Made by a program: the position numbers and the translations under genes
Part shown: piece by piece, positions 1 through 8,528 of the stretch
Numbering within the stretch: position 1 is the stretch's first letter
How the letters are laid out: the number at the start of each line of letters is the position of its first letter
Notes under the pieces: generated by a model
Database searches by the model: none
What the model was told of the DNA's origin: nothing
The model's input: only the letters and a program-made list of their open reading frames with translations
From: CAXBBB01 sp963793245
GTDB lineage: Bacteria; Bacteroidota; Rhodothermia; Rhodothermales; BA12
Length of the DNA stretch: 64,000 nt
Assembly: GCA_963793245.1 (NCBI GenBank)
Contig: CAWBZG010000004.1
Location: 248,001 to 312,000 of the forward strand
Reading direction: 5' to 3'

Positions 1-2
1 TC

Positions 3-491
3 GGCGGCGGGCTGATTCGCGACATGCTGATCGGCGCGACGCCCGCCGCTTCGCTGGCCGACGAGCGCTACCTGATTATTTGCTTGATCGGCGGCATCAT
101 CGCGTTTTTAGCAGCGGGACGGGTGGCGCAGCAGTGGAATAAAGTCATGATCGCCGACGCGGTCGGACTGGGCGTGTTCGCGGCCATCGGCGCGGCCAAG
201 GCGTCGGCTTTTGGGCTGGGGCCGGTCGGGGTGATGGGTATGGCTGCGCTGACAGCGACGGGCGGCGGGGCGATCCGGGACGTGCTCGTCGGCGAGATTC
301 CCGCCGTCATCCGCCACGACTTCTACGCGACAGCGGCGATTATCGGAGGGGCCGTGTTTCTGGGTGCCGAATGGGTCGGGTTGTCAAACGCATGGGCAAT
401 CTGGTCGACGACGCTGATCGTGACGGGACTCCGGTTCTGGGCGATGGTCGGCAACCTGCGCCTGCCGACTGCTGGCGCGGTGGCGGAGTGA
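3..491 (+). CDS. TRIC/YicG-family membrane protein (5' end outside window)
   Basis: This is the C-terminal part of a small integral membrane protein of the trimeric intracellular cation channel family (YicG, UPF0126). The reading frame is open from base 3, so the true start lies before the window. The family is built from two repeats, each with a Gly-Gly-Gly-x-Ile/Leu-Arg-Asp motif. Both are visible: GGGLIRD at the window edge and GGGAIRDVLVGEIP near bases 264-302. The rest is hydrophobic, with about five membrane-spanning stretches. The family conducts monovalent cations in some prokaryotes, but the physiological role in bacteria is not settled. Family assignment is confident; function is not. 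Confidence 0.85.
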   Translation, partial: GGGLIRDMLIGATPAASLADERYLIICLIGGIIAFLAAGRVAQQWNKVMIADAVGLGVFAAIGAAKASAFGLGPVGVMGMAALTATGGGAIRDVLVGEIPAVIRHDFYATAAIIGGAVFLGAEWVGLSNAWAIWSTTLIVTGLRFWAMVGNLRLPTAGAVAE

Positions 492-550
492 TTCGGGAGC
501 GCTCAGCGTTTCAGGCGGGATTTGAACTCTCTCAGCCAACTCAGACTCGT

Positions 551-571
551 CGTCCCGGACGTGATCCGGGA
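551..571. repeat. Short palindromic repeat, copy 1 of the CCCGGA-GTGA-TCCGGG family
   Basis: Arms at 552-559 and 565-571 pair around a short CGTGA loop. Including flanks, 24 consecutive bases are identical to a second copy near 8911-8934. It sits in the 178-bp gap between the TRIC gene and the convergent metallo-hydrolase, where it could serve as a terminator, but copy 2 is inside an open reading frame, so a mobile intergenic repeat is more likely. Confidence 0.6.
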
Positions 572-669
572 GCTAGGACGTTCTCATGCCTGATTGGAAT
601 CAGCAGCACGAGGGGACTCCTGCGTCCCAACTCGAAGGCCGGAACGACAGAATGAAACGTTTCAGCGGT

Positions 670-1771
670 TCAGTTGGCAGCGGGCAATTCCCAGCGCTCG
701 CCTACTTTGAGTTCGCGGATGCGGTCGTCGATGCCTGCTTCCAGGGCGTAGCGGTGGAAACGCGCGGGCGGCTCGCTCATCGGCTCGTCGGCCAGATCGA
801 ACACGCCCCAATGGACGGGGATCACGTAGGGTGATCCCAGATCGATGGCGGCTTGGACCGAGTTTTCGGGCGCCATGTGGACTTCCTCCATGAACCAGCG
901 CGGCAGGTAGGCGCCGATGGGCAGGAGCGACACGTCCGGTACGCCGTAGCGATCTCGGATTTCCGAGAACAGGCTGCCATAGCCCGTGTCGCCGCCATAG
1001 TAGAGCCGCGTCGATTCGTCTTCTGATTCGGTCGACAGATACCAACTCGCCCAGAGCGTGCCGTTGCGGTTGGTCACGCTGCGACCCGAAAAGTGGCGTG
1101 CGGGCGTGCAACTGACGCGGATCGGCTCGTGACCGTCCAGCGCGGGCAGATCGACGAACTGATCCCAGTCCATCTCGGCGACGCGATTGGCGCCCCAGTC
1201 GCGGACGATGTCGCCCAGACCGAGTGGCACGAGAAACAGCGGATCGTGCGTTTCGACCAGCGCTTTGACCGACGGTTTGTCGAGGTGGTCGTAGTGGTCG
1301 TGCGAGAACACGACAGCGTCGACGCGCGGCAAGTCGGCGGGCTGCATCGGCGCGTCGATCAGGCGCTTGGGTCCGGCGAACGACAGCGGCGACGCGCGCG
1401 GACCCAGCATCGGGTCGATCAGGATCGTCCGCCCTTCCATCTGAACGACGAGGGCGCTGTGCCCCAGCCACGTCACGCGCAGGCGCTCAGGTTTGGTCGC
1501 CAGATCCGACGGCGAGATCGGGACGGTTTCTGACGTCGCCCGGAGGCACGCGTCGCGTCGCTCGGCTCGCCATCCACCGAAAGGCCTGCAGCGGACGGAC
1601 GTTGCTCGGCTCGCCGTGAATGTTGCGAAAGCCTTCGGCGGTGTGGTGCGTCGTCTGGTGCCACGGATAGGTCTGGACGGGCGGAGCGTTCACGGCGATG
1701 CGAGCAGGAGAGAGGAGGGCGCAGCCGCCGAGCATCGAGGCGAAGAGGATGAGCGCAAAGAGTCGAAGCAT
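670..1771 (-). CDS. MBL-fold metallo-hydrolase (NAPE-PLD/UlaG-like), lipoprotein, frameshifted
   Basis: A metallo-beta-lactamase-fold hydrolase. The zinc motif SHDHYDH is intact, followed by downstream metal ligands in TPARHFSGR, YYGGDTGYG and IPVHWG, the pattern of NAPE-phospholipase-D/UlaG-like proteins. The catalytic part is open from a GTG at 1476 down to 670. The upstream frame (start ATG at 1771) encodes a lipoprotein signal, MLRLFALILFASMLGGC, and then the conserved family N-terminus (TAEGFRNIHGE). In the catalytic frame the codons just before the GTG still encode the family linker PISPSDLATKPERLRVTWLGH. The two pieces are therefore one gene joined by a frameshift between about 1490 and 1550. 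The lipobox suggests attachment to a periplasm-facing membrane. The substrate is unknown; phospholipid hydrolysis is only a family possibility. An internal GTG start at 1476 would be the alternative reading. Confidence 0.8.
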
Positions 1772-1924
1772 AGAAGAGGAGACTGCGTGACACCTACCGA
1801 TCCCTGACGATCTCGGTTCACGGCGTACGCCATCGGTACCTCGCGCGGATTCGTCGCGAAGGGCGACCTGTTGTCCGTGCCGAGGCGTACGTTGACCTGC
1901 TTACACTTGATCAGAACACACAGC

Positions 1925-3338
1925 ATGGAGTTTGTCGCGCTTGGAGGGTCCGAAGAAATCGGAGCCAGTTGCCACTACGTAAAATTGGGCGAGGTCGGGT
2001 TGCTGCTCGACGTGGGGATGGACCCCGATCTGGACGGGGAGGCTTCGCTTCCGCGCTTCGATCTGATCCTCGATCATCCCGACCGCTTCGTCGACCACAT
2101 CATCGTCACGCACGCGCACCACGACCACCTGGGCGGCCTGATTCCCGCGCTGCAACGGTTTCCGCACGCGCAGGTCCACATGACCAAGGCGACGACGATG
2201 CTCGCCGATTTTCTGCTCGGTTCTTCGGCGCGCTTGCAAAAACGACGGGTCAAAGAGGGCAGCACGACGACGCCTCCGCTGTTCACCGAGGAGGAGGTCG
2301 AGAACTACACCTACCTGTTCGCCGGGCACGAGTTGGAAAAACCGTTTGAGTTAGTCGGGCGTCCGAGGTGGCGCCGATGTGCTCGCTACGTTCTACGACG
2401 CGGGCCACATCTTGGGATCGGCTGGCGTCCTGCTCGAATACTCCGAGGGCGGACAGGAGCACAGCCTCTTCTTTACGTCCGACACCAGTGTCCAGCACCA
2501 GACGATCATCCCCTCAGCCGTCTATCCCGACGGACAGATCGACACGCTGCTGCTCGAATCCACGCTGGGCGCTGATCCGGGAGCCGAGTTGACGACGCGC
2601 CGTGAGCAGGAAGAACTGTTCGCCCAGGCCGTCGCCGAGACGCTCGAAGAGGGCGGAAGCGTTCTCGTGCCGGTCTTCGCGCTGGGCCGCAGCCAGGAGA
2701 TGATCGCACTGATCGACCGCTACAAGCGCAAGGGCGTCATCCCCAAAGACACGCCGATGTACACGGCTGGGTCGATGCGCGCCATCGCCGACATCTACGA
2801 CAAAACGCGCCTGACGACACCGCGCCTGAACGAGGAGTTCAACGTGTTCGGCGTCGAGCAGAAGCGCCTAGGACGCAGCCCGAAAGCGTTCGAGCGGGCG
2901 ACCGAGAAGCCGTCGATCTTCCTGCTCGCCTCGGGTATGATGTTCGAGCGCACCGCAGCTTTCGATGTGGCGACCAAGCTCATCAGCGGCGAGAAAAACG
3001 CGATTCTCTTCGTCGGCTACGCCAAACCCGGCTGCCCCGCCGATCTGGTCCAGCAGGCCGCCGCCAACCGCAACAATGCCGGACTAGGCGAGATCGAGAT
3101 CACGATGTCGTCCGAGATCGGCCCGCAGATGCTGCGCTGCCACATCGACCGCTTCCGCTTTACAGGCCACGCCAACCGCCGCGACCTGGTCAGCATCGTC
3201 GGCGAGTTGGAGCCGGAGCGCGTCCTGCTCGTCCACGGCGAAACGTCGGCGCGCAAGTGGATGAAAGAGCAGATCGAGACCGAGTATCCCGACGTCGAGG
3301 TGTTCATGCCGGTACAAGGCACCCCGCTCGCGCTGTAA
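1925..3338 (+). CDS. Beta-CASP metallo-beta-lactamase ribonuclease-like protein, frameshifted
   Basis: A metallo-beta-lactamase plus beta-CASP protein of the CPSF/RNase J-like group, which act on RNA. Start ATG at 1925 gives MEFVALGGSEEIGAS, the usual N-terminus. The metal motif THAHHDHLGG is present, then DAGHILGSA, SDTSVQ and ESTLG, and the beta-CASP signatures ALGRSQEM, ASGMM, GHANRRDL and LLVHGE. The N-terminal frame runs off near 2360 and the rest continues in another frame. Removing one G from the GGG at about 2358-2360 restores a continuous protein of about 470 residues. This looks like a one-base insertion in a short homopolymer, probably a sequence error. No neighbour shows an obvious partner. 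Confidence 0.88.
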
Positions 3339-3428
3339 CTCCACGCTCCGTAGCGACGCAGCATGTTGCGTCGGCAACTCACGCAACCGCGTCGGCGCGC
3401 AAGGCTCAACCGCGCAATCCTGCCCCGT

Positions 3429-3510
3429 GTCATCGCGAGCGAAGCGTGGCGATCTCCTGAGCCTGACGATAGCGCGGAGATCACCACGTCGCTCTGCTCC
3501 TCGCGATGAC
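3429..3510. repeat. Long imperfect palindromic repeat (GTCATCGCGAG family), copy 1
   Basis: The left end GTCATCGCGAGC...GGCGATCTCC (3429-3457) is the imperfect inverse of the right end GGAGATCAC...CTCGCGATGAC (3476-3510). A second copy with the same ends and a different centre lies at 40545-40625. It is intergenic and could fold into a long hairpin. The surrounding gap 3339-3673 holds no other feature I can support. The shape matches dispersed palindromic repeats found across many bacteria. Confidence 0.8.
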
Positions 3511-3673
3511 AAGGATCCAGGGTTTGCAGTGCCCTCGTCCGGTGCCGCACGATCTGCGTCTGTTCGTCGCAGCGTGCAGCGACGCTACAGGGATTCGCGC
3601 TATGGCTCGGGCACCGTGCCGACGGCTGTGCATTCACTCCGTCGCCTCGTCTCCCACCTGCCCGACCGACCCG

Positions 3674-6601
3674 ATGGAACTGCCTCCCGACGCGATCCGC
3701 GCCTTCGTCGACGACCTCTCGGGGCGCATTCAGGGCGATGTCCGCGCGGATGCCATGACGCGTGCGCTCTACGCGACGGACGGGTCGATGTATCAGAAGA
3801 TGGCGGTCGCTGTCGTGCTACCCAAGACGGACGCCGACGTTCAGGCGACGATTGAAACGGCGGCGGCGCACAACCTACCGATTTTGCCGCGCGGCGGCGG
3901 CTCTTCGCTGGCGGGGCAAACGGTGAGCCATGCCGTCGTGCTCGACTTCTCGCGCTACATGAACGCGATCCTCGAAGTCGATGCCGAGAGGGGACGCGTC
4001 CGCGTGCAGCCTGGGCTGGTGCTGGACCGTCTGACCGCCGAGCTGCTTCCGCTGGGGTGGATGGTCGGCCCCGATCCGGCGTCGTCGAGCCGGGCAACGC
4101 TCGGAGGCATGGTCGGCAACAACGCTACGGGCACGCACTCCATCGCGTACGGCAACACGATCCACCACGTCCGCAGCGTGAGCGGGTATCTCGACGACGG
4201 CTCGCCGTTTCACTTCCAGCCGCTGTCCGAAGACGAGTGGCAGAGCGAGTCCGCCCGTCCCGACCGCACCGGCGATCTGTACCGCGAAGTCGACGCGCTC
4301 GTCGAGCAGAGTCGCGAAGTCATCGTCCGAGACACGAGTAAGCACTGGCGCCGCAACTCGGGCTATCGCCTTGAGCACCTCCTCGGTCCTCCATTTGCTA
4401 CTGAATATGGACACGAAGACGCTGGGACGCGCAACATGGCGCGCATTCTCGCGGGTAGTGAAGGCACGCTGGCGATCACGACCGAGATCGAACTCGACCT
4501 GGTGCGTCGTCCCGCTATGGTGGTGTTGGGCGTCGTCCACTACCACTCGATGGATGCATCGCTGCGGTCCGCTGTCACCATTCTGGGCGAGCAGCCGAGC
4601 GCAGTCGAGCTGTTCGACGGCGTCGCGATCCGGGCAGCGCGAGCGTCCAAGGGATTCGCCGACAAGGTGGGGTGGATTCAGGGAGAGCCGGAGGCCGTCC
4701 TGATCGTCGAGTTCAGCGGCGAGGCGCTGCCCGAACTCGAAGCCAAACTCGACGCGCTCGAAGCCCGGCTCGCTGCGGCGGGCGAAGGATACGCCGTCGT
4801 CCGAGCGACGACGCCTGCACAGGTCGCGCAGGTGTGGGGCGTCCGCAAGGAAGGGCTGGGCTTGATCATGGGCGTCAAGGGCGTCCGCAAGCCCATCGCG
4901 TTTATCGAAGATGCGAGCGTGCCCGTCGAGCACCTGGCCGACTACATCGCCGGGTTGCAGGAACTGCTCGACCGGCACCAAACGCCCGCCGCGATCTACG
5001 CCCACGCGTCGGCGGGGACGCTGCACGTGCGTCCGTTCATCGACACGAAGACGCACGCTGGGTTGGACACGATGGAAGCCATTGCGGTCGGATCGATGGA
5101 GTTGGTGCGAGGCTTTGGGGGCACCGTATCGAGCGAGCACGGCGACGGACAGGCGCGCAGCTGGCTCAACCGCGACCTGCTGGGCGACGAACTCTATGCG
5201 GCCAACGTCCAACTCAAAACGATTTTCGACCCGACCGACCGATTCAATCCGGGCAACGTCGTCGAGGCGCCGTCGATGAAGGTCGACCAGCGGTTGGGGC
5301 CGGAGTACACGACGCTGCCGATCCTGACCGAGTTCGATTGGTCGGCGGACGGTGGATTTGCGGGTGCCGTCGAGATGTGCAACGGGAACGGGGCGTGCCG
5401 CAAGCTCGAGTCGGGCGTGATGTGCCCGTCCTACATGGCGACGCGCGAGGAGGAGCACACGACGCGCGGACGCGCCAACGCGCTGCGCATGGCGATGAGC
5501 GGCGCGTTGGGGCCGGACGCGCTGACGAGCGAGCGGATGTACGAAGTGATGGACCTGTGCGTGGCGTGCAAAGGGTGCAAGACCGAGTGTCCATCCAACG
5601 TCGACATGGGGAGGATGAAGACCGAGTGGCTGGGGACGTACTACGCCAAACACGGCGTCAGCCTGCGGACGCGGTTCTTCGCGTCGGCGCCCGCTGTCGC
5701 CCGCCTGACCAAAGGCGTGCGCGCGCGGTTTGTCAACTGGATCAACCGTCAACCTGCCGCGCGCAAGGCGATGGAGAAGACGCTGGGCATCGCCGCCGAC
5801 CGCGAGTTGCCGCCGTTCGCGCCCGAGCCGTTTACCGACTGGTTTGCAACTCAGACGTGGCGCGTCGACGGCCCACCCGTCGTCATCTACGCCGACACGT
5901 TCACCAACCACAACCACCCCGAAATCGGCCAGGCCGCCGCGCGTTTCCTCCACCGCGCAGGCTACGCCGTCTCCGTCACCACACCCGACGCCTGCTGCGG
6001 ACGTCCGCAACTCTCGAAAGGGTTGGTCGCTCACGCGAAAGCGCTTGCCAAGCAGTCCATCGAAAAGTTGATGCCGTACGTCGACGCCGGAGTGCCCATC
6101 GTCGGCCTCGAACCGTCGTGCATCCTCACGTTTCGCGACGAGTGGAAGGCGATGCTGCCCGGCGACGAGCGCGTCGACCGGTTGGCGTCACTGTCGATGT
6201 TGTTCGAGGATTTCGTTGCCCGAGAAGCTGCCGCCGGTCGGATGAGCGAGGTCAAGTGGAAGCCCATCAACGGCGTCTCGCGCATCTTGCTGCACGGACA
6301 CTGCCACCAGAAAGCGCTGGCTGGAACGGCTGGGTCGATGGCCGCGCTCGCGCTGCCGGGCTACGCCGTCGAACTGATCGATTCGTCGTGCTGCGGTATG
6401 GCCGGGTCGTTCGGCTACGAGGTCGAGCACCAGGAGGTGTCCAAAGCGATGGCCGAACGGCGCCTGCTTCCCGCCGTCCGCGCCGCCCAAGCCGACACGC
6501 TGATCGCCGCGCCGGGTACGAGTTGCCGTGCTCAGATCAGCGATCTTTCCGACGCCGCGCCGCTCCACCCCGCACAAATCCTGGAAGCCGCGCTAGTGTG
6601 A
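3674..6601 (+). CDS. FAD-binding and Fe-S oxidoreductase (GlcD/DLD + 4Fe-4S + CCG domains)
   Basis: A fused respiratory-type 2-hydroxyacid dehydrogenase of 975 residues. The N-terminal half is an FAD-binding type-4 domain (LPRGGGSSLAGQ, then SSRATLGGMVGNNATGTHS) followed by the FAD-oxidase C domain (HASAGTLHVRP, SSEHGDGQARS). The C-terminal half carries CNGNGACRK and CVACKGCKTECPSNV (4Fe-4S clusters), then two cysteine-rich CCG domains (DACCGRPQ, GHCHQKAL, SSCCGMAGSFG). It resembles GlcD fused to GlcF, or the large D-lactate dehydrogenases, which pass electrons to the quinone pool. The frame is open from 3506, but ATG 3674 is chosen because MELPPDAIRAF begins the conserved region and the upstream part reads through the palindromic repeat. 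Glycolate or D-lactate is the likely substrate. Confidence 0.9.
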   Translation: MELPPDAIRAFVDDLSGRIQGDVRADAMTRALYATDGSMYQKMAVAVVLPKTDADVQATIETAAAHNLPILPRGGGSSLAGQTVSHAVVLDFSRYMNAILEVDAERGRVRVQPGLVLDRLTAELLPLGWMVGPDPASSSRATLGGMVGNNATGTHSIAYGNTIHHVRSVSGYLDDGSPFHFQPLSEDEWQSESARPDRTGDLYREVDALVEQSREVIVRDTSKHWRRNSGYRLEHLLGPPFATEYGHEDAGTRNMARILAGSEGTLAITTEIELDLVRRPAMVVLGVVHYHSMDASLRSAVTILGEQPSAVELFDGVAIRAARASKGFADKVGWIQGEPEAVLIVEFSGEALPELEAKLDALEARLAAAGEGYAVVRATTPAQVAQVWGVRKEGLGLIMGVKGVRKPIAFIEDASVPVEHLADYIAGLQELLDRHQTPAAIYAHASAGTLHVRPFIDTKTHAGLDTMEAIAVGSMELVRGFGGTVSSEHGDGQARSWLNRDLLGDELYAANVQLKTIFDPTDRFNPGNVVEAPSMKVDQRLGPEYTTLPILTEFDWSADGGFAGAVEMCNGNGACRKLESGVMCPSYMATREEEHTTRGRANALRMAMSGALGPDALTSERMYEVMDLCVACKGCKTECPSNVDMGRMKTEWLGTYYAKHGVSLRTRFFASAPAVARLTKGVRARFVNWINRQPAARKAMEKTLGIAADRELPPFAPEPFTDWFATQTWRVDGPPVVIYADTFTNHNHPEIGQAAARFLHRAGYAVSVTTPDACCGRPQLSKGLVAHAKALAKQSIEKLMPYVDAGVPIVGLEPSCILTFRDEWKAMLPGDERVDRLASLSMLFEDFVAREAAAGRMSEVKWKPINGVSRILLHGHCHQKALAGTAGSMAALALPGYAVELIDSSCCGMAGSFGYEVEHQEVSKAMAERRLLPAVRAAQADTLIAAPGTSCRAQISDLSDAAPLHPAQILEAALV

Positions 6602-6611
6602 GTGCGATGGA

Positions 6612-6643
6612 GACCTGGCAGGTCGCCCACGACCTGCCAGGTC
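6612..6643. repeat. Perfect 13-bp inverted repeat (CCTG...CAGG family)
   Basis: Arms GACCTGGCAGGTC at 6612-6624 and its exact reverse complement at 6631-6643, with a 6-base loop. No T-run follows. Related palindromes are at 21464-21496 and 50943-50973. Confidence 0.8.
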
Positions 6644-6683
6644 CGCGCAGGACTATCTTCCGTCGTCCCACACCTCCCGTCCC

Positions 6684-7853
6684 ATGCGCCTGCTCGTCCT
6701 TCTCGCCGCCGTCCTCTTGCTTCCCGCCTGTTCGGAAGCACAGTACGAAACCACGCCCACCAGCGCGCTCGTCACCGACGCGCAGGTCGAGCAACTCCAG
6801 ACGCGTGTCGATTCGCTGCTGACGGCCTCGATTGCTGACCGCGTCTTCCCCGGCGCATCGGCGGCAGCCGGGTACCCGAACGCGACCGTGCTGATGACGG
6901 CGGACGGTACCTATACCTACGATGACGCACGTCCGATCACACCTCAGACGCGCTACGATCTGGCGTCGCTCACCAAAGTCATCGCCACGACGACGGCGAT
7001 CATGATCCTGACCGAGCGCGACGAAATCGACCTCGACGCTCCCGTCGCGCGCTACGTCCCCGAGTTCGGACAGGCAGGAAAGGAAAACGTCACCGTCCGG
7101 CAGATGATGACACACTCGGCGGGTCTGGTCGCCTTTCGCCCGTTCCACGTGCAAGGCTTCACGACGGCTGAGCAGGTCTACGACACGATCTATGCGACGC
7201 CGCTCCAGTACGAGCCGGACACCAAAATCGTCTACTCCGACTGGGGCATGATGGTGCTCCTGCGCGCCATCGAAGGCATCACGGCGACGCCGTTTGACGA
7301 GTGGTCGACCGCCAACATTTTTGAGCCGTTAGGCATGACGTCGACCGGCTACATCCACGTGGATTCGCCCGACACGATGGCTGTCCCGACCGAAGTCGAC
7401 GGCACGCGCGGATTGGTCAGCGGCTATGTCCACGATGAAACGGCGATGCTAGTCGGAGGCGTCGCCGGGCACGCGGGACTGTTCTCGACGGCAGAAGACC
7501 TGAGCCGATTCGCGCGGATGTTGCTCGGCGGCGGTACGCTCGACGGTGTCACTCTGCTCCAGCCATCGACCATCGCCCGGTTTACCACCCGCGAGGGGAC
7601 CGTCGAAGGCAGCAGCCGCGCCATCGGCTGGGACACGCGATCGGTTGAAGGCTATTCGTCGGCAGGGACCAAGTTCGGACCGCGCGCTTTCGGACACACC
7701 GGATTCACCGGCACGTCGATGTGGTTCGACCCGGACGCGCAGATCTTCGCGATCCTGCTCACCAACCGCGTCCACCCGACGCGCGACAACAGCAAAGTCG
7801 GCGGTGTTCGTGCGTCGTATGCGGACTTGGTGTACGACACCCTGGCACAATAG
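6684..7853 (+). CDS. Serine hydrolase, beta-lactamase class C-like lipoprotein
   Basis: A penicillin-binding-protein/esterase-type serine hydrolase of 389 residues. The start MRLLVLLAAVLLLPAC is a lipoprotein signal with the lipobox cysteine at residue 16. The catalytic S-x-x-K motif is SLTK (Ser95-Lys98). The second motif is Y184-S-D in place of the common YxN, and a later HTG (FGHTGFTG) fills the KTG/HTG position. The family includes carboxylesterases, D-aminopeptidases and cell-wall-modifying enzymes; true beta-lactamases usually have YxN and KTG, so antibiotic hydrolysis is not implied. It starts 83 bp after the oxidoreductase with a palindrome between. Confidence 0.88.
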   Translation: MRLLVLLAAVLLLPACSEAQYETTPTSALVTDAQVEQLQTRVDSLLTASIADRVFPGASAAAGYPNATVLMTADGTYTYDDARPITPQTRYDLASLTKVIATTTAIMILTERDEIDLDAPVARYVPEFGQAGKENVTVRQMMTHSAGLVAFRPFHVQGFTTAEQVYDTIYATPLQYEPDTKIVYSDWGMMVLLRAIEGITATPFDEWSTANIFEPLGMTSTGYIHVDSPDTMAVPTEVDGTRGLVSGYVHDETAMLVGGVAGHAGLFSTAEDLSRFARMLLGGGTLDGVTLLQPSTIARFTTREGTVEGSSRAIGWDTRSVEGYSSAGTKFGPRAFGHTGFTGTSMWFDPDAQIFAILLTNRVHPTRDNSKVGGVRASYADLVYDTLAQ

Positions 7854-7910
7854 TCAGCAGGAACAGCCACGCTTGGCGCGTCATTCTGCATCGCCCTCTA
7901 ACGACCCGCT

Positions 7911-8249
7911 ATGCCCACCTACATCTATCGCCGCGAAGACGGCACCGACTTCGAGATCGAACAGCGCATCAGCGAACCCGCGCTCACCGTCGATCCCGAT
8001 ACAGGCCAGAAGGTTCGCCGCGTTATCAGCGGCAAGGCCGGGCTGGTGTTCAAGGGCAGCGGCTTCTATCTGACGGACTACACGAACTACGGAAAGGAGG
8101 GAAAGAAAAAGCCTGCTGGCGACGCGCCCTCTGATGCCAAGAGCGCCGACTCCAAGGAGACGAAAGCCGAGCCGACGCCCGCCGCCGAAACCAAGAAGGC
8201 CGAACCCAAACCCGACGCCCCAGCCAAACCCAAAGGCGACGCGTCGTAA
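7911..8249 (+). CDS. FmdB-like small protein lacking the zinc-ribbon cysteines
   Basis: A 112-residue protein aligned in my reading with the FmdB family, whose members begin MPTYEY, carry two CxxC pairs and continue with VRRxISG and FKGSGFY. Here MPTYIY, KVRRVISG and FKGSGFYLTDY are all present, but no cysteine occurs: positions expected to hold CxxC read RRED and DPDTG. The C-terminal 50 residues are a low-complexity Lys/Pro/Ala/Glu tail. If the fold is kept it must be stabilised without zinc. FmdB proteins are called putative regulators but their function is poorly known. Confidence 0.8.
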   Translation: MPTYIYRREDGTDFEIEQRISEPALTVDPDTGQKVRRVISGKAGLVFKGSGFYLTDYTNYGKEGKKKPAGDAPSDAKSADSKETKAEPTPAAETKKAEPKPDAPAKPKGDAS

Positions 8250-8340
8250 GCGACTTCGCCGGACGCACCGCTTCGTTCTGGAGCGCAGGCTCCCATTGGA
8301 CCACCGTCCGTTTTGGGATTCGGTGAACACTCGGAAAGGC

Positions 8341-8370
8341 TTGACATCCGGCGTCGGATTTCCCTATTAT
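8341..8370 (+). promoter_or_regulatory. Promoter of tRNA-Gly: TTGACA-18-TATTAT
   Basis: A -35 box TTGACA at 8341-8346 and a -10 box TATTAT at 8365-8370 with an 18-bp spacer, ending 35 bp before the mature tRNA 5' end. The -35 box matches the general sigma-70 consensus exactly and the -10 box differs at one base. The bases TATTATTG also overlap a loose version of the Bacteroidota -7 element. Confidence 0.7.
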
Positions 8371-8405
8371 TGCGGTCCCGATAGCCACGCCGTCGGGCAT
8401 ACCAA

Positions 8406-8481
8406 GCGGAACTAGCTCAGTTGGTAGAGCGCAACCTTGCCAAGGTTGAGGTCGCCGGTTCGAGCCCGGTGTTCCGCTCCA
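8406..8481 (+). tRNA. tRNA-Gly (anticodon GCC)
   Basis: Full cloverleaf. The acceptor stem pairs GCGGAAC (8406-8412) with GTTCCGC (8471-8477), then discriminator T and an encoded CCA (8479-8481). The D arm is GCTCAGTTGGTAGAGC. The anticodon stem is CAACC/GGTTG around the loop TTGCCAA, giving anticodon GCC for glycine. The T arm has GCCGG-TTCGAGC-CCGGT. A promoter lies upstream and a terminator directly downstream, so it is a single-gene unit. It reads the GGC and GGT codons that dominate this GC-rich genome. Confidence 0.97.
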
Positions 8482-8482
8482 T

Positions 8483-8517
8483 ACGCCTCCTCTGGTCTGC
8501 CGGATGGAGGCGTTTTT
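8483..8517 (+). terminator. Rho-independent terminator of tRNA-Gly
   Basis: Perfect 8-bp arms ACGCCTCC (8483-8490) and GGAGGCGT (8506-8513) are followed by a T-run at 8513-8517, two bases after the CCA end of the tRNA. Confidence 0.85.
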
Positions 8518-8528
8518 CGTTTCCGACT

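Noticed and set aside
3875..6034. 719-codon open frame antisense to the FAD/Fe-S oxidase
   Set aside because: It is a shadow of a GC-rich gene: no motif, Arg/Val/Asp-rich composition and complete overlap with a well-supported protein.
4672..6822. 716-codon frame on the same strand as the oxidase
   Set aside because: Arg/Pro-rich shadow in another frame, spanning two real genes.
6684..7853. Antibiotic-resistance beta-lactamase
   Set aside because: The motif set (SxxK, YSD, HTG) and the lipoprotein signal fit an esterase/peptidase-type relative; no evidence for beta-lactam hydrolysis.
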